Below the pieces are notes generated by a model. The model worked only from the letters and a program-made list of their open reading frames with translations, had not been told where the DNA came from and searched no databases. A stretch of 64,000 bases of DNA from Myxococcus sp. CA023 (GTDB lineage: Bacteria > Myxococcota > Myxococcia > Myxococcales > Myxococcaceae), in assembly GCF_010998615.1 (NCBI RefSeq), contig NZ_JAAEAH010000015.1:1-64000 (forward strand), written 5' to 3'. The translations under genes and the position numbers were made by a program. Shown here piece by piece: positions 1 through 8,463 of the stretch (positions are counted from its first letter, which is position 1; every line of letters begins with the position of its first letter).

Positions 1-129
1 ACAACCCCCTGCCCCTCAACCGGAGAACCTCTTGTGCAAGGGCATTGCCAGACGCCGTGGCGGGGCGGCTCTCCTCTGGGGGCGGGCGGAACATTGCCCC
101 CGGGACAGAGGCGGGTGTCGGGCACGCTG

Positions 130-154
130 AAAAAACTCCCTGTCCGGCAGGGAA
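130..154 (-). terminator. Rho-independent terminator-like hairpin
   Basis: Read on the minus strand, TCCCTG, a 5-nt loop and CAGGGA form a 6-bp stem followed directly by G and a run of six T. It lies about 140 bp beyond the stop of the small secreted protein gene at 291-791. The rest of positions 1-290 shows no convincing gene; the short plus-strand frames there have no family resemblance. Confidence 0.6.
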
Positions 155-221
155 CGTCGGAGGAAAAACGACGGACTGCCCGGCCTTGGGGGCAGGTGTG
201 TGCCGGGTGCGCCAACGCAAA

Positions 222-259
222 CGCCCGCCAGGTGGCCGGAGGGCCGCCGCTGGCGGGCG
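222..259 (-). terminator. 10-bp perfect inverted repeat after the stop codon
   Basis: CGCCCGCCAG at 222-231 and CTGGCGGGCG at 250-259 are exact reverse complements separated by 18 nt. On the minus strand the second arm is followed by a moderately T-rich stretch. It begins 31 nt after the stop of the 291-791 gene, so it is probably the first of two successive terminators. Confidence 0.5.
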
Positions 260-290
260 CTGAGGTGCTTCCACCTGCTTCAAGGGTGAA

Positions 291-791
291 TCAGAGCACC
301 TTGACCTGAATCTCCTTCAGCACCTGGTCCCCGCGCAGCACCGACACCGTCCAGGTGCCAGGCTTGTTCAACCGCAGGCCCGTCCACTGCCGCGCGCGCC
401 AGCCCTCGCCCTTGATCTTCACGTCCTTCGTCTCACGGACGACGGTGCCCTGCTTCGACTGCACCATGATGTCCTCGACGGAGTCGCCCTGCGGCACCAG
501 GTAGGCCTGCCACAGCATCACGCTGGTGCCGGCCTTGATGCCTTCCGGGCCGACTTCCGTGGTGCACTCGTACTTGTTGGGGCCTTCCTTGGCGACCTCG
601 GTGCAGACCTTGGCCTCCACCAGCACGGGGCCCTGGCCCTGGCCCTTGTAGAAGTAGTTCCAGGTGTCACGCACCGCGTCCGCGTCCGGCGCCTTCACCT
701 GCGCGGCGGCGGGCTCCGCGTCCTGCGCCATGGCCACCGGCGACATTCCCAGCACCGCGCACAGCAGGCTCCGCGTCAGCATCTTCGCCAT
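291..791 (-). CDS. Small secreted protein of unknown function
   Basis: This 166-residue protein has a typical Sec signal peptide: a positive N-terminus (MAKMLTR), a short hydrophobic core and a probable cleavage after the alanine of VAMAQ near residue 22. The mature part is polar and predicted to be mostly beta, with two cysteines (around CTE and CTT) that could pair in the periplasm. A GAGGGG Shine-Dalgarno sequence stands about 6 nt before the ATG. I recognise no family. The C-terminal half (GTWTVSVLRGDQ) resembles the last strands of an Ig-like or other beta-sandwich fold, but that is only inference. Two hairpins follow the stop codon, so it is probably transcribed alone. Confidence 0.75.
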   Translation of the reverse strand: MAKMLTRSLLCAVLGMSPVAMAQDAEPAAAQVKAPDADAVRDTWNYFYKGQGQGPVLVEAKVCTEVAKEGPNKYECTTEVGPEGIKAGTSVMLWQAYLVPQGDSVEDIMVQSKQGTVVRETKDVKIKGEGWRARQWTGLRLNKPGTWTVSVLRGDQVLKEIQVKVL

Positions 792-873
792 CTCAAGTCC
801 CCTCGTTCTCGTGATGTGGCAGGCCCCCAGGCCCGCCTTGCCATGCCGGGTCTACCACAGCCCGCGTCGCCGC

Positions 874-2217
874 TCAGCCGAAGAGGAAGAAGGCCAGCGT
901 CACCAACGGCAGGTACACGAGGAAGGCCACCAGCAGGAATCCCAGGAGCTCTTTGAACTCCAAGCGCGCCACGGCCAGCAGCGGCAGCGCCCAGAAGGGT
1001 TGGATGAGGTCGGTGGCCATGTCGCCCCACGCATACGCCAGCACCACCTTCTCTGGCGCCACGCCCAGTCGCGTCGCGGCGTCCAGGAGGTAGGGCGCTT
1101 CAATGGCCCACTTCGAGCCGCCGGAGGGGACGAAGTAGTTCACCACGCCGCTGTACAGGTAGACGATGGCGGGGAACGTCTCGCGCGTGGACAACGACAC
1201 GAACAGCTCGCCGATGCGCTCCGTCAGGCCGGTGGCCTTGAAGATGCCGTAGATGCCCGCGTACAGCGGGAACTGGAGGACGATGCCGTGCAGCACGGTG
1301 CCGGCCTCCTCGCTGGCCTTGAGCAGCCGCGCGGGGGTGCCGTGCAGCAGCACCGCCAGCATCAGGAAGGTGAAGTTCACCACGTTGAGGTTGAGCGCGC
1401 GCCAGCCTCCATTCATCCACAGGTGCCGCGCCAGCCACACGAGCCCCAGGACGCCGATGACGGTGTTGAGCAGCCGCGAGTGGTCCAGCCATGAGGCGAA
1501 GCCGCGCTCGGCGGGGCGCGGGGGCGGGGTGAAGTCGCCCAGGGACTCCAGCACCGCCGGGTCCACGCGGACGGTGTTCTCCGGCTTCGGGTGCAGCACC
1601 CACGCCAGCAGCGTCAGCCCCGCCACCACGGCCAGCGTGAGGCCGATGTTGAAGGGCGAGAAGAGCGTCCTGTCGATGGGCAGCACGCCCAGGCTCTTCT
1701 CCAGGAAGTGGCCTGGCGTGGCCACCAGCAGCGGCGCGGAGGCGGACAGGCCCGAGTGCCAGGTGGCGCCCAGGCCGAAGTACGCGCACGCCACCAGCAG
1801 CCGGTAGTCCACGTCCGGCCGGCGCTTCACCATGAAGCGCACCAGCATGGCGCTGGCCACCAGGGACAGACCCCAGTTGACGTAGGCCAGGGCCATGGAG
1901 ACGAAGGCCATCCACGCCGCCGCGCCCCGGGGCGTGCGTGGCACCCGCGCCGCGCGCTCCAGCAACGCGCGCACGGGGCCCGTGAGGGCCAGCAGGTAGC
2001 CGGTGAACATCACCAGCGCCATCTGCATGGAGAAGCCGAGCAGCTCCCAGAAGCCGCCGCCCCAGGCGTCCAGCACGGCGGGCGGCGCGGCGCCGGCCCA
2101 GCCGGTGGCCAGCGCCATGGTGAGCAGCGTGAGCAGGACGGCGATGGCGAACGCGCTGGGGACGAAGCGCGAAGAGAAGCGGCCGAGGCTCTCCGCGATT
2201 CGGACAAGGGTCTCCAC
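874..2217 (-). CDS. AtoE-type short-chain fatty acid transporter
   Basis: The 447-residue protein is almost entirely hydrophobic, with about eleven to twelve predicted membrane helices, and is close in length to Escherichia coli AtoE (440 residues). The N-terminus (LVRIAESLGRFSSRFVPSAF) and the segment PSGGSKWAIEAPYLLDAA are typical of the short-chain fatty acid transporter family. The likely role is uptake of acetoacetate, butyrate or similar acids at the inner membrane. The start is a GTG with AAGGAG about 9 nt upstream. It is divergent from the FUSC-type gene across 177 bp. No ato CoA-transferase genes lie nearby, so the substrate is not fixed by context. Confidence 0.85.
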   Translation of the reverse strand: METLVRIAESLGRFSSRFVPSAFAIAVLLTLLTMALATGWAGAAPPAVLDAWGGGFWELLGFSMQMALVMFTGYLLALTGPVRALLERAARVPRTPRGAAAWMAFVSMALAYVNWGLSLVASAMLVRFMVKRRPDVDYRLLVACAYFGLGATWHSGLSASAPLLVATPGHFLEKSLGVLPIDRTLFSPFNIGLTLAVVAGLTLLAWVLHPKPENTVRVDPAVLESLGDFTPPPRPAERGFASWLDHSRLLNTVIGVLGLVWLARHLWMNGGWRALNLNVVNFTFLMLAVLLHGTPARLLKASEEAGTVLHGIVLQFPLYAGIYGIFKATGLTERIGELFVSLSTRETFPAIVYLYSGVVNYFVPSGGSKWAIEAPYLLDAATRLGVAPEKVVLAYAWGDMATDLIQPFWALPLLAVARLEFKELLGFLLVAFLVYLPLVTLAFFLFG

Positions 2218-2394
2218 GAGGTGTCGCTCCTTGGCAGGGCCGGCACGTTACGGCATGTGCGGCGCGCCGGCGGCGCAATCCCGTCGCGAGTCCTGGCCGC
2301 ACGAGCCCGGGCACGCAGGCTCCCCTGGCCGCGGGGGGGCCCGGAGAGGGAGGGCGGAGGTTCCTTCCGCGCCGCACGGTGTCAACGCTCCAGG

Positions 2395-4518
2395 ATGCGC
2401 CGACTGCTGAGACACCTGCGCTCCGTCCTCCGCGTCCGGCCAGGAAAGCCCGCCATTGGCGCGGGCTTGCGGACCGCGCTGGCCACCGCCGTTCCTCTGG
2501 TCCTCGCGTTCCTGTTGGGCGTGAAGGACGCGAGCTGGGGGGGCTTGTCCGGTCTCCTGGTGTCACTGGCCGACAAGGGCGGCTCGTACCGGACGCGTGC
2601 GAAGGAGCTGGGCGCGGTGACGCTGCTGGGGGCCCTGGTGGGAGCGCTGGGCGCGCCGGGCGGGTCCCTGCCGTGGCTGGACGTATCCTTGATGTGGCTG
2701 GGGGTGACGGCGGCGGCCTTCGCGCGGAGCTACGGAGAGACGGCGGGCTCCGTCGGCGGGCAGCTCGCGGTCATCTTCGTCGTGTCGCTGGGCGCGCCCG
2801 CGGTGGGCGTGGATGCCGCGCTGGTTCGCGCCTTCTGGCTGCTCTTTGGCGGCCTGTGGGCCATGACGCTGTCCCTGGTGCTGTGGCCCTTGCGGCCCTA
2901 CCGCCCGGCGCGGAGGGCTATCGCGCGCGTGTACGGGGAGCTGGCGGAGGCGTGCTGGGATTTGGGCCGCCTGTCGCGCGAGGGCGCCAGCTCCCACGAG
3001 TGGGTGGAGGCCGCGGAGCGGCACATGAGCGTGCGGCCCCTCATGGAACATGCGCGCGCCACGCTGGGGGCCATGCGCGGCACGCACCTGGGCAGGTCCC
3101 GGCGCGGCGAGCACCTGCTCGTGTTGCTCGAGACGTGCGAGCCGATGTCCGCCCAGCTCATCGCCCTGGCCGAGGCCATGGAGGCGGCCGTGCGCGAGCC
3201 CCGCTTCCTGCCGCTGCGCGCGCGCGTGGACTCGCTGTGTGACGCCTACGCGGCCATGGCGAGCTGGGTGGAGCAGGTGCTGGTGCGCGAGCGAAACGAA
3301 GGCGTCCCGCGCGCGCCCCGGATGGTGCCTCGCTCGCGCAGACGGCGCTATCGGCCCGCTCCAGACATCCGGAACCGCGAGGACCCGCTGTCCATCCACG
3401 TGGAGGCGCTCTTCGGGAAGCTGCGGGAGCTGGCGGGAGTGGCGCACGAGACGGCCGCGGGCCTGCTCCATGGCGACCCGGTGTCCGACCGCGGGCGGAG
3501 CGTGGTGGGCCATGAGCAGCAGAGCGCGCGCTCGTGGCTGGCCCCGCTTCGCGACCACCTCCGCTCCGACTCGCTCGTCTTCCGGCATGCGCTGCGCGTG
3601 GGGCTGGTGGCGACGGCGGCGCTGGTGGTGACGCGGGCGCTGGGCATCCGCGACGCCCACTGGGTGAGCCTCACCGTCATCGCCATCCTCCAGCCGTATT
3701 CGGCCATCACCGAGGAGCGCGCGCTCCAGCGCGTCGGCGGGACGCTGCTGGGCGCATGCCTGGCGGCGGTGATTGCCACGCGCGTGCATTCTCCCTCCGC
3801 GCTGCTCGCCGTCATCGTCCTGCTCACGGCGGTGTCGGTGTCCCTCCTGCCCATCAACTTCGGTGCCTTCCAGATTCTGCTCACGCCCGACTACCTGCTG
3901 CTGGCCACGTTGAGCTCGGGGGACTGGAGCCTCGCCGGCCAGCGCGCGCTGGGAGTGCTGGTGGCCTGCGCGCTGGCGCTGACGGGCGCGTGGCTGCTGT
4001 GGCCCATGCCGGAGCGCCGCCGCTTCCCGGAAGCCGCGGCGGCCGCGTTACGCGCGGATGGTGAATACCTGCGCGAGGTCATCTCCCGACGCAGCGGCAC
4101 CCGGCCCGAGGTGGGCGCCGCGCGGCGCACCTTCAGCCTGGCGCTGCTGGACGCGGAGGCCTCCTTCGAGCGGCTCACCGCCGAGTACCACGGCCCGCCC
4201 CAGCAGCTCGAGTCAGGCATGGCCGTCATCACCTATGCGCGCCGCTTCGCCACCGTGGTGACGGCCCTGGGCATGGAGCGGCCGGAGGCGGAGGTTCCCG
4301 ACCAGTTGAAGAAACTGGCGCACCAGGCGGGGCGCGCGCTCGACGAACTCGCGGACGCGCTCAGGGACCGGCGCGTGCCGCCGCCCCTGCCGCCGTTGAA
4401 GGTGTCGTGCAAGACGGATGACCCCGTCTTCGGCGCGTTGCTCGAACGGGTGCCCCGCCAGCTGGGCATGTTGCACGGCGCCGTGTCGCGGCTCAGCAGT
4501 GGCTCGGTCCTGCGGTGA
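2395..4518 (+). CDS. FUSC-family inner membrane protein
   Basis: This 707-residue protein has two hydrophobic blocks of several helices (roughly residues 20-160 and 400-530). Each is followed by a long soluble helical region, the duplicated layout of FUSC/YccS/AaeB proteins. The second block holds the family signature region RDAHWVSLTVIAILQPYSA. Relatives are linked to aromatic acid efflux or to unknown envelope functions. The reading frame stays open far upstream because of the high G+C; I chose the ATG at 2395 because it opens directly into the basic N-terminus MRRLLRHLRSVLRVRPGK that precedes the first helix. It ends 6 bp from the convergent histidine kinase gene. Confidence 0.8.
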   Translation: MRRLLRHLRSVLRVRPGKPAIGAGLRTALATAVPLVLAFLLGVKDASWGGLSGLLVSLADKGGSYRTRAKELGAVTLLGALVGALGAPGGSLPWLDVSLMWLGVTAAAFARSYGETAGSVGGQLAVIFVVSLGAPAVGVDAALVRAFWLLFGGLWAMTLSLVLWPLRPYRPARRAIARVYGELAEACWDLGRLSREGASSHEWVEAAERHMSVRPLMEHARATLGAMRGTHLGRSRRGEHLLVLLETCEPMSAQLIALAEAMEAAVREPRFLPLRARVDSLCDAYAAMASWVEQVLVRERNEGVPRAPRMVPRSRRRRYRPAPDIRNREDPLSIHVEALFGKLRELAGVAHETAAGLLHGDPVSDRGRSVVGHEQQSARSWLAPLRDHLRSDSLVFRHALRVGLVATAALVVTRALGIRDAHWVSLTVIAILQPYSAITEERALQRVGGTLLGACLAAVIATRVHSPSALLAVIVLLTAVSVSLLPINFGAFQILLTPDYLLLATLSSGDWSLAGQRALGVLVACALALTGAWLLWPMPERRRFPEAAAAALRADGEYLREVISRRSGTRPEVGAARRTFSLALLDAEASFERLTAEYHGPPQQLESGMAVITYARRFATVVTALGMERPEAEVPDQLKKLAHQAGRALDELADALRDRRVPPPLPPLKVSCKTDDPVFGALLERVPRQLGMLHGAVSRLSSGSVLR

Positions 4519-4524
4519 GCCGCG

Positions 4525-6066
4525 TCAGGGCCGGGCCTCCCGTTGCGACGTCGCGGTCAGCACGGGTAGCGAGACATGGAACGTGGAGCCTCGGCCCAGC
4601 TCGCTGTCTACCCAGATGTGACCGCCGTGCCGTTCGATGATGTCCCGGCAGATGTAGAGCCCCAGGCCCAGGCCCCCGAAGCCGGACACGGGCGCGTTGC
4701 TCGCGCGGAAGAAGCGGTCGAAGAGGTGCGCCTGTTGCTCCTGGGAGATGCCGATGCCGCCGTCCGCCACGCTGAGCACGGCGTTGCCGTCCGCATGAGA
4801 CAGGGAGACGCGCACGGTGCCGCCCAGCGGGCTGTATTTGACGGCGTTCTCCAGGAGGTTGGCGAGCACCTGTGACAGCCGGCCCCGGTCGCCCATGACG
4901 AGGACGTCCTCCTGGGGGAGCTCGCACGTGAAGGCATGCTCCGCGCTGAGGGTGCGGAACTCCGAGCACGCCGCGTTCGCCAGTTCCAGGAGCGACACGG
5001 GCTCGTGTTGCAGCTTCAGCCGGCCCGCCTCCACGCTGGAGGCGTCCACCAAGTCATTGACCAGCGCGGACAGGCGGTGCACCTGCGCCATGGCCTTGTC
5101 CACGCGCTCCGGCGCGATGGGCTCCTTGGCCGTCAGCGCCCGCTTCAGCAACTCCAGGTGGAGGCGCAGCGGCGTCAGGGGCGTCTTGAGCTCGTGGGCG
5201 GCGATGGAGAGGAAGTCGTCGCGCACGCGAATGGCCTCGTGCGCCTCGGCCAGCAGCCGCTCCTGCGTGCGCTGTGCGTGCACGCGCTCGGTGATGTCGC
5301 GGAAGCTCCAGACACGGCCGGTGATGAGCCCGCGCCGCCGCTGGGGCAGGGAGTAGCGCTCCAGGATGCGGCCGTTGCGCAGTTCGATGAGGTCGAAGCT
5401 CTCCTGCGATGGCTCCTCGTACAGGGACTGGACCCGCGAGAGGAAGGCGTCCGGGGCCTTCAACTTCTCGCGCACGGCCGCGAGCAGCGTCGCGTCGTGC
5501 GTGCAGGCCGCCAATCCCGTCAGCCCCCAGAGCTGCTCGAATTGGCGGTTGCAGGCGGTGATGTGTCCGTCCCGGTCGACCACCAGCAGTCCGTCCGCCG
5601 TCGAGTCGAGCGTGGCCTCCAGCAGGGACACCGTCTGCTCCAGCCGCTCCTGGGCCTGATGCTGCTCGGTGACGTCCACCATGATGCCGTGAAGCCGGTG
5701 GGCGTGGCCGTCCTTGGACAGCACGGTGACGATGTCACGCAGCCAGACGATGCGGCCGTCCGCGGCCAGCATCCGGTATTCGAATTCGTGGGGAAGGCTC
5801 TGCTCCACCGCGGTGCGGCAGTAGGTGGAGGCCCAGTCCCGGTCGTCTGGATGCAGGTGCGCCATCCAGAAGTCAGGCTCCGTGAGCCACTGCTCCACCG
5901 GATAGCCGAGCAGCCGCTCCGCCTGCTTGCTCACGAAGATGAAGCGGACGGAGGGGTCTGCCTCCCAGACGATGCCGTCGACATTGTCAACCAGCGCGTC
6001 ATGTCCACCTCGGGCAGGCGGGCTGACGTCCCCGGCTGCGTCGAGGCCCGGCTCCCTCTCCGCCAT
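4525..6066 (-). CDS. PAS-domain sensor histidine kinase, soluble
   Basis: The 513-residue protein has two PAS domains (about 25-140 with PAC, and 150-265), a short coiled coil, a HisKA domain with phospho-accepting His291 in AAHELKTPL, and a HATPase domain with N box NLLENAVKY, G1 VADGGIGI and G2 GLGLGLYI. No membrane segment is present, so it should sense a cytoplasmic cue. The ATG at 6066 is preceded by AGGAGG; upstream in-frame starts would add a 74-residue extension of arbitrary composition. No cognate regulator is adjacent. The divergent neighbour is an AraC-family gene, which could be a target or partner. Confidence 0.88.
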   Translation of the reverse strand: MAEREPGLDAAGDVSPPARGGHDALVDNVDGIVWEADPSVRFIFVSKQAERLLGYPVEQWLTEPDFWMAHLHPDDRDWASTYCRTAVEQSLPHEFEYRMLAADGRIVWLRDIVTVLSKDGHAHRLHGIMVDVTEQHQAQERLEQTVSLLEATLDSTADGLLVVDRDGHITACNRQFEQLWGLTGLAACTHDATLLAAVREKLKAPDAFLSRVQSLYEEPSQESFDLIELRNGRILERYSLPQRRRGLITGRVWSFRDITERVHAQRTQERLLAEAHEAIRVRDDFLSIAAHELKTPLTPLRLHLELLKRALTAKEPIAPERVDKAMAQVHRLSALVNDLVDASSVEAGRLKLQHEPVSLLELANAACSEFRTLSAEHAFTCELPQEDVLVMGDRGRLSQVLANLLENAVKYSPLGGTVRVSLSHADGNAVLSVADGGIGISQEQQAHLFDRFFRASNAPVSGFGGLGLGLYICRDIIERHGGHIWVDSELGRGSTFHVSLPVLTATSQREARP

Positions 6067-6265
6067 GGCGCGCTCCCTCCTCTGGAGCGGGGCTCTCCCG
6101 TGTCTCGGGCCTTCTTCAATCAATACACCCGGGGAGCCCGGCGCCACCGGCCCCATACGGCCAGTGGTGCATCGTCCGCCGAATCTCAGTGACCGGGCAG
6201 GCCAGCGTGCCCCGGGGCAGGGCCTTGCTTCCTCGCGGGGAATGCGCAGGCGGAGACATGCGAGG

Positions 6266-7099
6266 ATGGCGCACCGAGCCCGCCCCATGACGCCTCCTCG
6301 CCCCGCTCGCGCCCGTGTGCCGCCTTCCCGTGAGGACCGGTGGCTGGGGCGCGTCTTCTTCGGCCCCCGGCGCTTGATGTACGTGGGGCCGCTCGCTCCA
6401 ACGGACCCTCACGCCCACCCCACCTTTCAGGTCCTGCTGTCCCTGGACGCGCCGGTGCGCCTGCGCGACGCCCGTCAGCAGGAGGTCGAATGTCAGGCGG
6501 CCGTTGTTCCTCCGGACGCCGAGCACGCCATCGTTGAAGGCGCCCTGTCCGCGGTGCTGCTCCACGTCCCCGCGGAGGACCTGGTGGGCCGCCGGCTGGC
6601 GACGCTGGGCATTGGCGCGGACGCGGCCGCGTGGGGCGCGGCGGGCGAACGTTTGAGGGCCTGTGGCATCGGCCGGTTGCCGGTGCGCTGGGCGGAGGCC
6701 GAGGCGCAGACGCAGGTCCTGCTGCGTGAGCTCCAAGCCGACGCGGGCATCGCGAAGCCCACCCACCCCGCGGTGAAGAAGTTGCTGCGGCTGCTGCCAG
6801 AGGCGCTGGATGAAGACGTGCGTCTGGCCACGCTCGCTCCGCGCGTGGGCTTGTCGGTGGGCCGGCTGTCGCATCTGTTCAGCGCGCAGGTGGGCTTCCC
6901 CTTGCGGCCCTACATCCTCTGGCTGCGCCTGCACCGGGCCGCCGAGCACCTGCAACAAGGCGCGTCCCTCACCGAGGCCGCGCACGCCGCGGGCTTCACC
7001 GACAGCGCGCACCTGAACCACGCCTTCCGCCGCACCTTCGGCCTCAAGCCCTCGGAGATTGCCGGAGTGGTGGAGTGGGTGCGCCCGCCCTCGCGATAG
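6266..7099 (+). CDS. AraC-family transcriptional regulator
   Basis: About 277 residues. The C-terminal 100 residues form the double helix-turn-helix of AraC/XylS regulators: LATLAPRVGLSVGRLSHLF for the first and LTEAAHAAGFTDSAHLNHAF for the second, followed by the conserved FRRTFGLKPSE. The N-terminal 150 residues resemble a cupin-like sensing domain (HPTFQVLLSLD) but the ligand cannot be read from sequence. Start choice is uncertain: ATG at 6266 has GGAGA 9 nt upstream, while ATG at 6287 begins seven codons later. It is divergently arranged with the PAS kinase at 4525-6066. Confidence 0.85.
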   Translation: MAHRARPMTPPRPARARVPPSREDRWLGRVFFGPRRLMYVGPLAPTDPHAHPTFQVLLSLDAPVRLRDARQQEVECQAAVVPPDAEHAIVEGALSAVLLHVPAEDLVGRRLATLGIGADAAAWGAAGERLRACGIGRLPVRWAEAEAQTQVLLRELQADAGIAKPTHPAVKKLLRLLPEALDEDVRLATLAPRVGLSVGRLSHLFSAQVGFPLRPYILWLRLHRAAEHLQQGASLTEAAHAAGFTDSAHLNHAFRRTFGLKPSEIAGVVEWVRPPSR

Positions 7100-7163
7100 C
7101 GCGTTCTTACAAGCCGGCGGAGGCTTCGTGGCGCGAAGGTGGCGACATGACCGGGAAGAATCC

Positions 7164-7517
7164 ATGTCGATGAAGGCGAAGCTGCGCGCCGCTTTTGAAG
7201 CGGAGCTGCGCGAGGCCCATGAAGCGGAGTCGCGTTCGGAGCATGCGCGTGCCTGGCGGCACCTCGAGCGGGCCCACGTCCTCAGCCAGGCCCACGCGGG
7301 CCCTCACGTGCGGGTGCACTGGCGCATGCTGGGGTTCGGGTGGCGCCGGCGGAATGTCGCGGAGTGGGTGGGGCAGGTGGTGCGGCTGCTGGTCGCCGCG
7401 CCAGGCTCATGGCTCGGGCGGGCTCCGCTGGGAAACACCGGTGGCGCGAACGTGGGCATCCTCACGCCCATGCCCATTCCCGACGACCTGCGCGCCCTGC
7501 TGGACGCCGACCGCTGA
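7164..7517 (+). CDS. DUF3703 family protein
   Basis: A 117-residue protein matching the pattern I know for DUF3703: an N-terminal acidic helix, then HLERAHVLSQ, HVRVHWRMLGFGWRR, a hydrophobic VGQVVRLLVAAPGSWLG, and the very conserved GNTGGANV followed by PMPIPDDL near the C-terminus. No biochemical role is known to me; family members are often small and found near membrane or metal-related genes. The ATG at 7164 follows a purine-rich GGGAAGAA. A second in-frame ATG lies two codons on. It stands alone between the AraC gene and the KaiC remnant. Confidence 0.8.
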   Translation: MSMKAKLRAAFEAELREAHEAESRSEHARAWRHLERAHVLSQAHAGPHVRVHWRMLGFGWRRRNVAEWVGQVVRLLVAAPGSWLGRAPLGNTGGANVGILTPMPIPDDLRALLDADR

Positions 7518-7604
7518 GGCCCTTCCGCTGTTCACGGCCCGCGCGGTTTTCTTCTCACATTCCGAGGCGCGTGCTGGGGCGAATTACGGTATGGAACGGA
7601 CATC

Positions 7605-8064
7605 ATGTCCTCTTCCGAGCAACCCGCACGGCAGGACGCACGCGTATCGACTGGCGTGCCTGGGCTTGACGCGGTGCTGGGCGGCGGTCTCGTGTCGTCG
7701 GGTGTCTACATCTTCGTGGGGGAGCCGGGCGCGGGGAAGACGCTGCTGGGTTGCAGCTTGCTGGCGGACCACCACCCTCTTCGGCATGGAGACACCGCGG
7801 CTCTTCGGTCCGCTGCTGGACGTCCCGATGGAGGTCGGTCCCTCCGTTGTGGCGGAGAACCTCTTTTTCTTGAGACATGTCGAGCTTGAAGGCCGCCTGC
7901 GCAGGCTGCTGAGCATCTTCAAGATGCGTGACATCCACGATGCCCCCACCCTGAGGGAGTTCGTCATCGCGTCTCAGGGAATCGAGGTGCTGCCCCCCTT
8001 CAGTGTCGCTGTGGATACCCTGCTCACGGGACTTGCCCGACACCCGGGCACTGGCCATTCCTGA
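7605..8064 (+). pseudogene. Remnant of a KaiC/RAD55-like ATPase with internal deletion and frameshift
   Basis: From the ATG at 7605, one frame reads the N-terminus of a KaiC-like ATPase: TGVPGLDAVLGGGL, then a Walker A motif GEPGAGKT, then LLGCSLLA. At about 7763-7770 homology jumps to the +1 frame, which reads a KaiC-type C-terminus (FGMETPRLFGPLLDVP, NLFFLRHVELEGRLRR, SIFKMRDIHD, LREFVIASQGIEV) to the stop at 8064. The middle of the ATPase, including Walker B, is missing. The first frame runs out at 7889 after meaningless sequence. This is best explained by a deletion that also shifted the frame, so a functional ATPase is unlikely. The next gene is a single-domain response regulator. Confidence 0.85.
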
Positions 8065-8092
8065 ACGAACGTCGAGGAGTAGTACCACCCGT

Positions 8093-8458
8093 ATGGAGAC
8101 GGTCCTGGTGGTGGATGACGAGCAGGGCATCCTGGAAGCGCTGGCGGACCTCCTTCGAGAGGAGGGCTACCGCGTTCTGACGGCCTCTCACGGCCGTGAG
8201 GCGCTGGAGCGGATGGCGGAGCTCCGGCCGGACCTGGTCCTCACTGATTGGATGATGCCCGTCCTGGACGGACCGGCACTCATCGAGCGCATCCGGGCTG
8301 AGCCGGCCTACAAAGATGTATCACTCATGGGGATGAGCGCGGTGGACGTGTCCGCGCTGCGGCATCGGTATCCTGGCATGCCGTTCCTCCAGAAGCCCTT
8401 CGACATTCACGCGCTGATGCGACAGGTCCGCAAGGCCCTGGACGGAAAGCAAGGCTGA
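8093..8458 (+). CDS. Single-domain response regulator
   Basis: A 121-residue receiver domain with no output domain. The acidic pair is in LVVDDEQ (Asp8, Asp9), the phospho-acceptor is Asp52 in LTDWMMPVLDG, the conserved Ser82 is in LMGMSAVD, and Lys101 is in FLQKPFD. All residues needed for phosphorylation are present, so it probably relays phosphate or controls a partner protein. It follows the KaiC remnant by 28 bp and precedes the unknown gene at 8464 by only 5 bp, so these are likely co-transcribed. The original kinase partner may have been associated with the damaged ATPase locus. Confidence 0.9.
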   Translation: METVLVVDDEQGILEALADLLREEGYRVLTASHGREALERMAELRPDLVLTDWMMPVLDGPALIERIRAEPAYKDVSLMGMSAVDVSALRHRYPGMPFLQKPFDIHALMRQVRKALDGKQG

Positions 8459-8463
8459 GCCTC

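Noticed and set aside
34-309. Short plus-strand open frames at the start of the window
   Set aside because: No family resemblance or ribosome site, and they run through two hairpins that serve the minus-strand gene.
1591-2394. N-terminal extension of the FUSC gene by 268 codons
   Set aside because: The extension is antisense to the AtoE gene and has no membrane or FUSC-like character.
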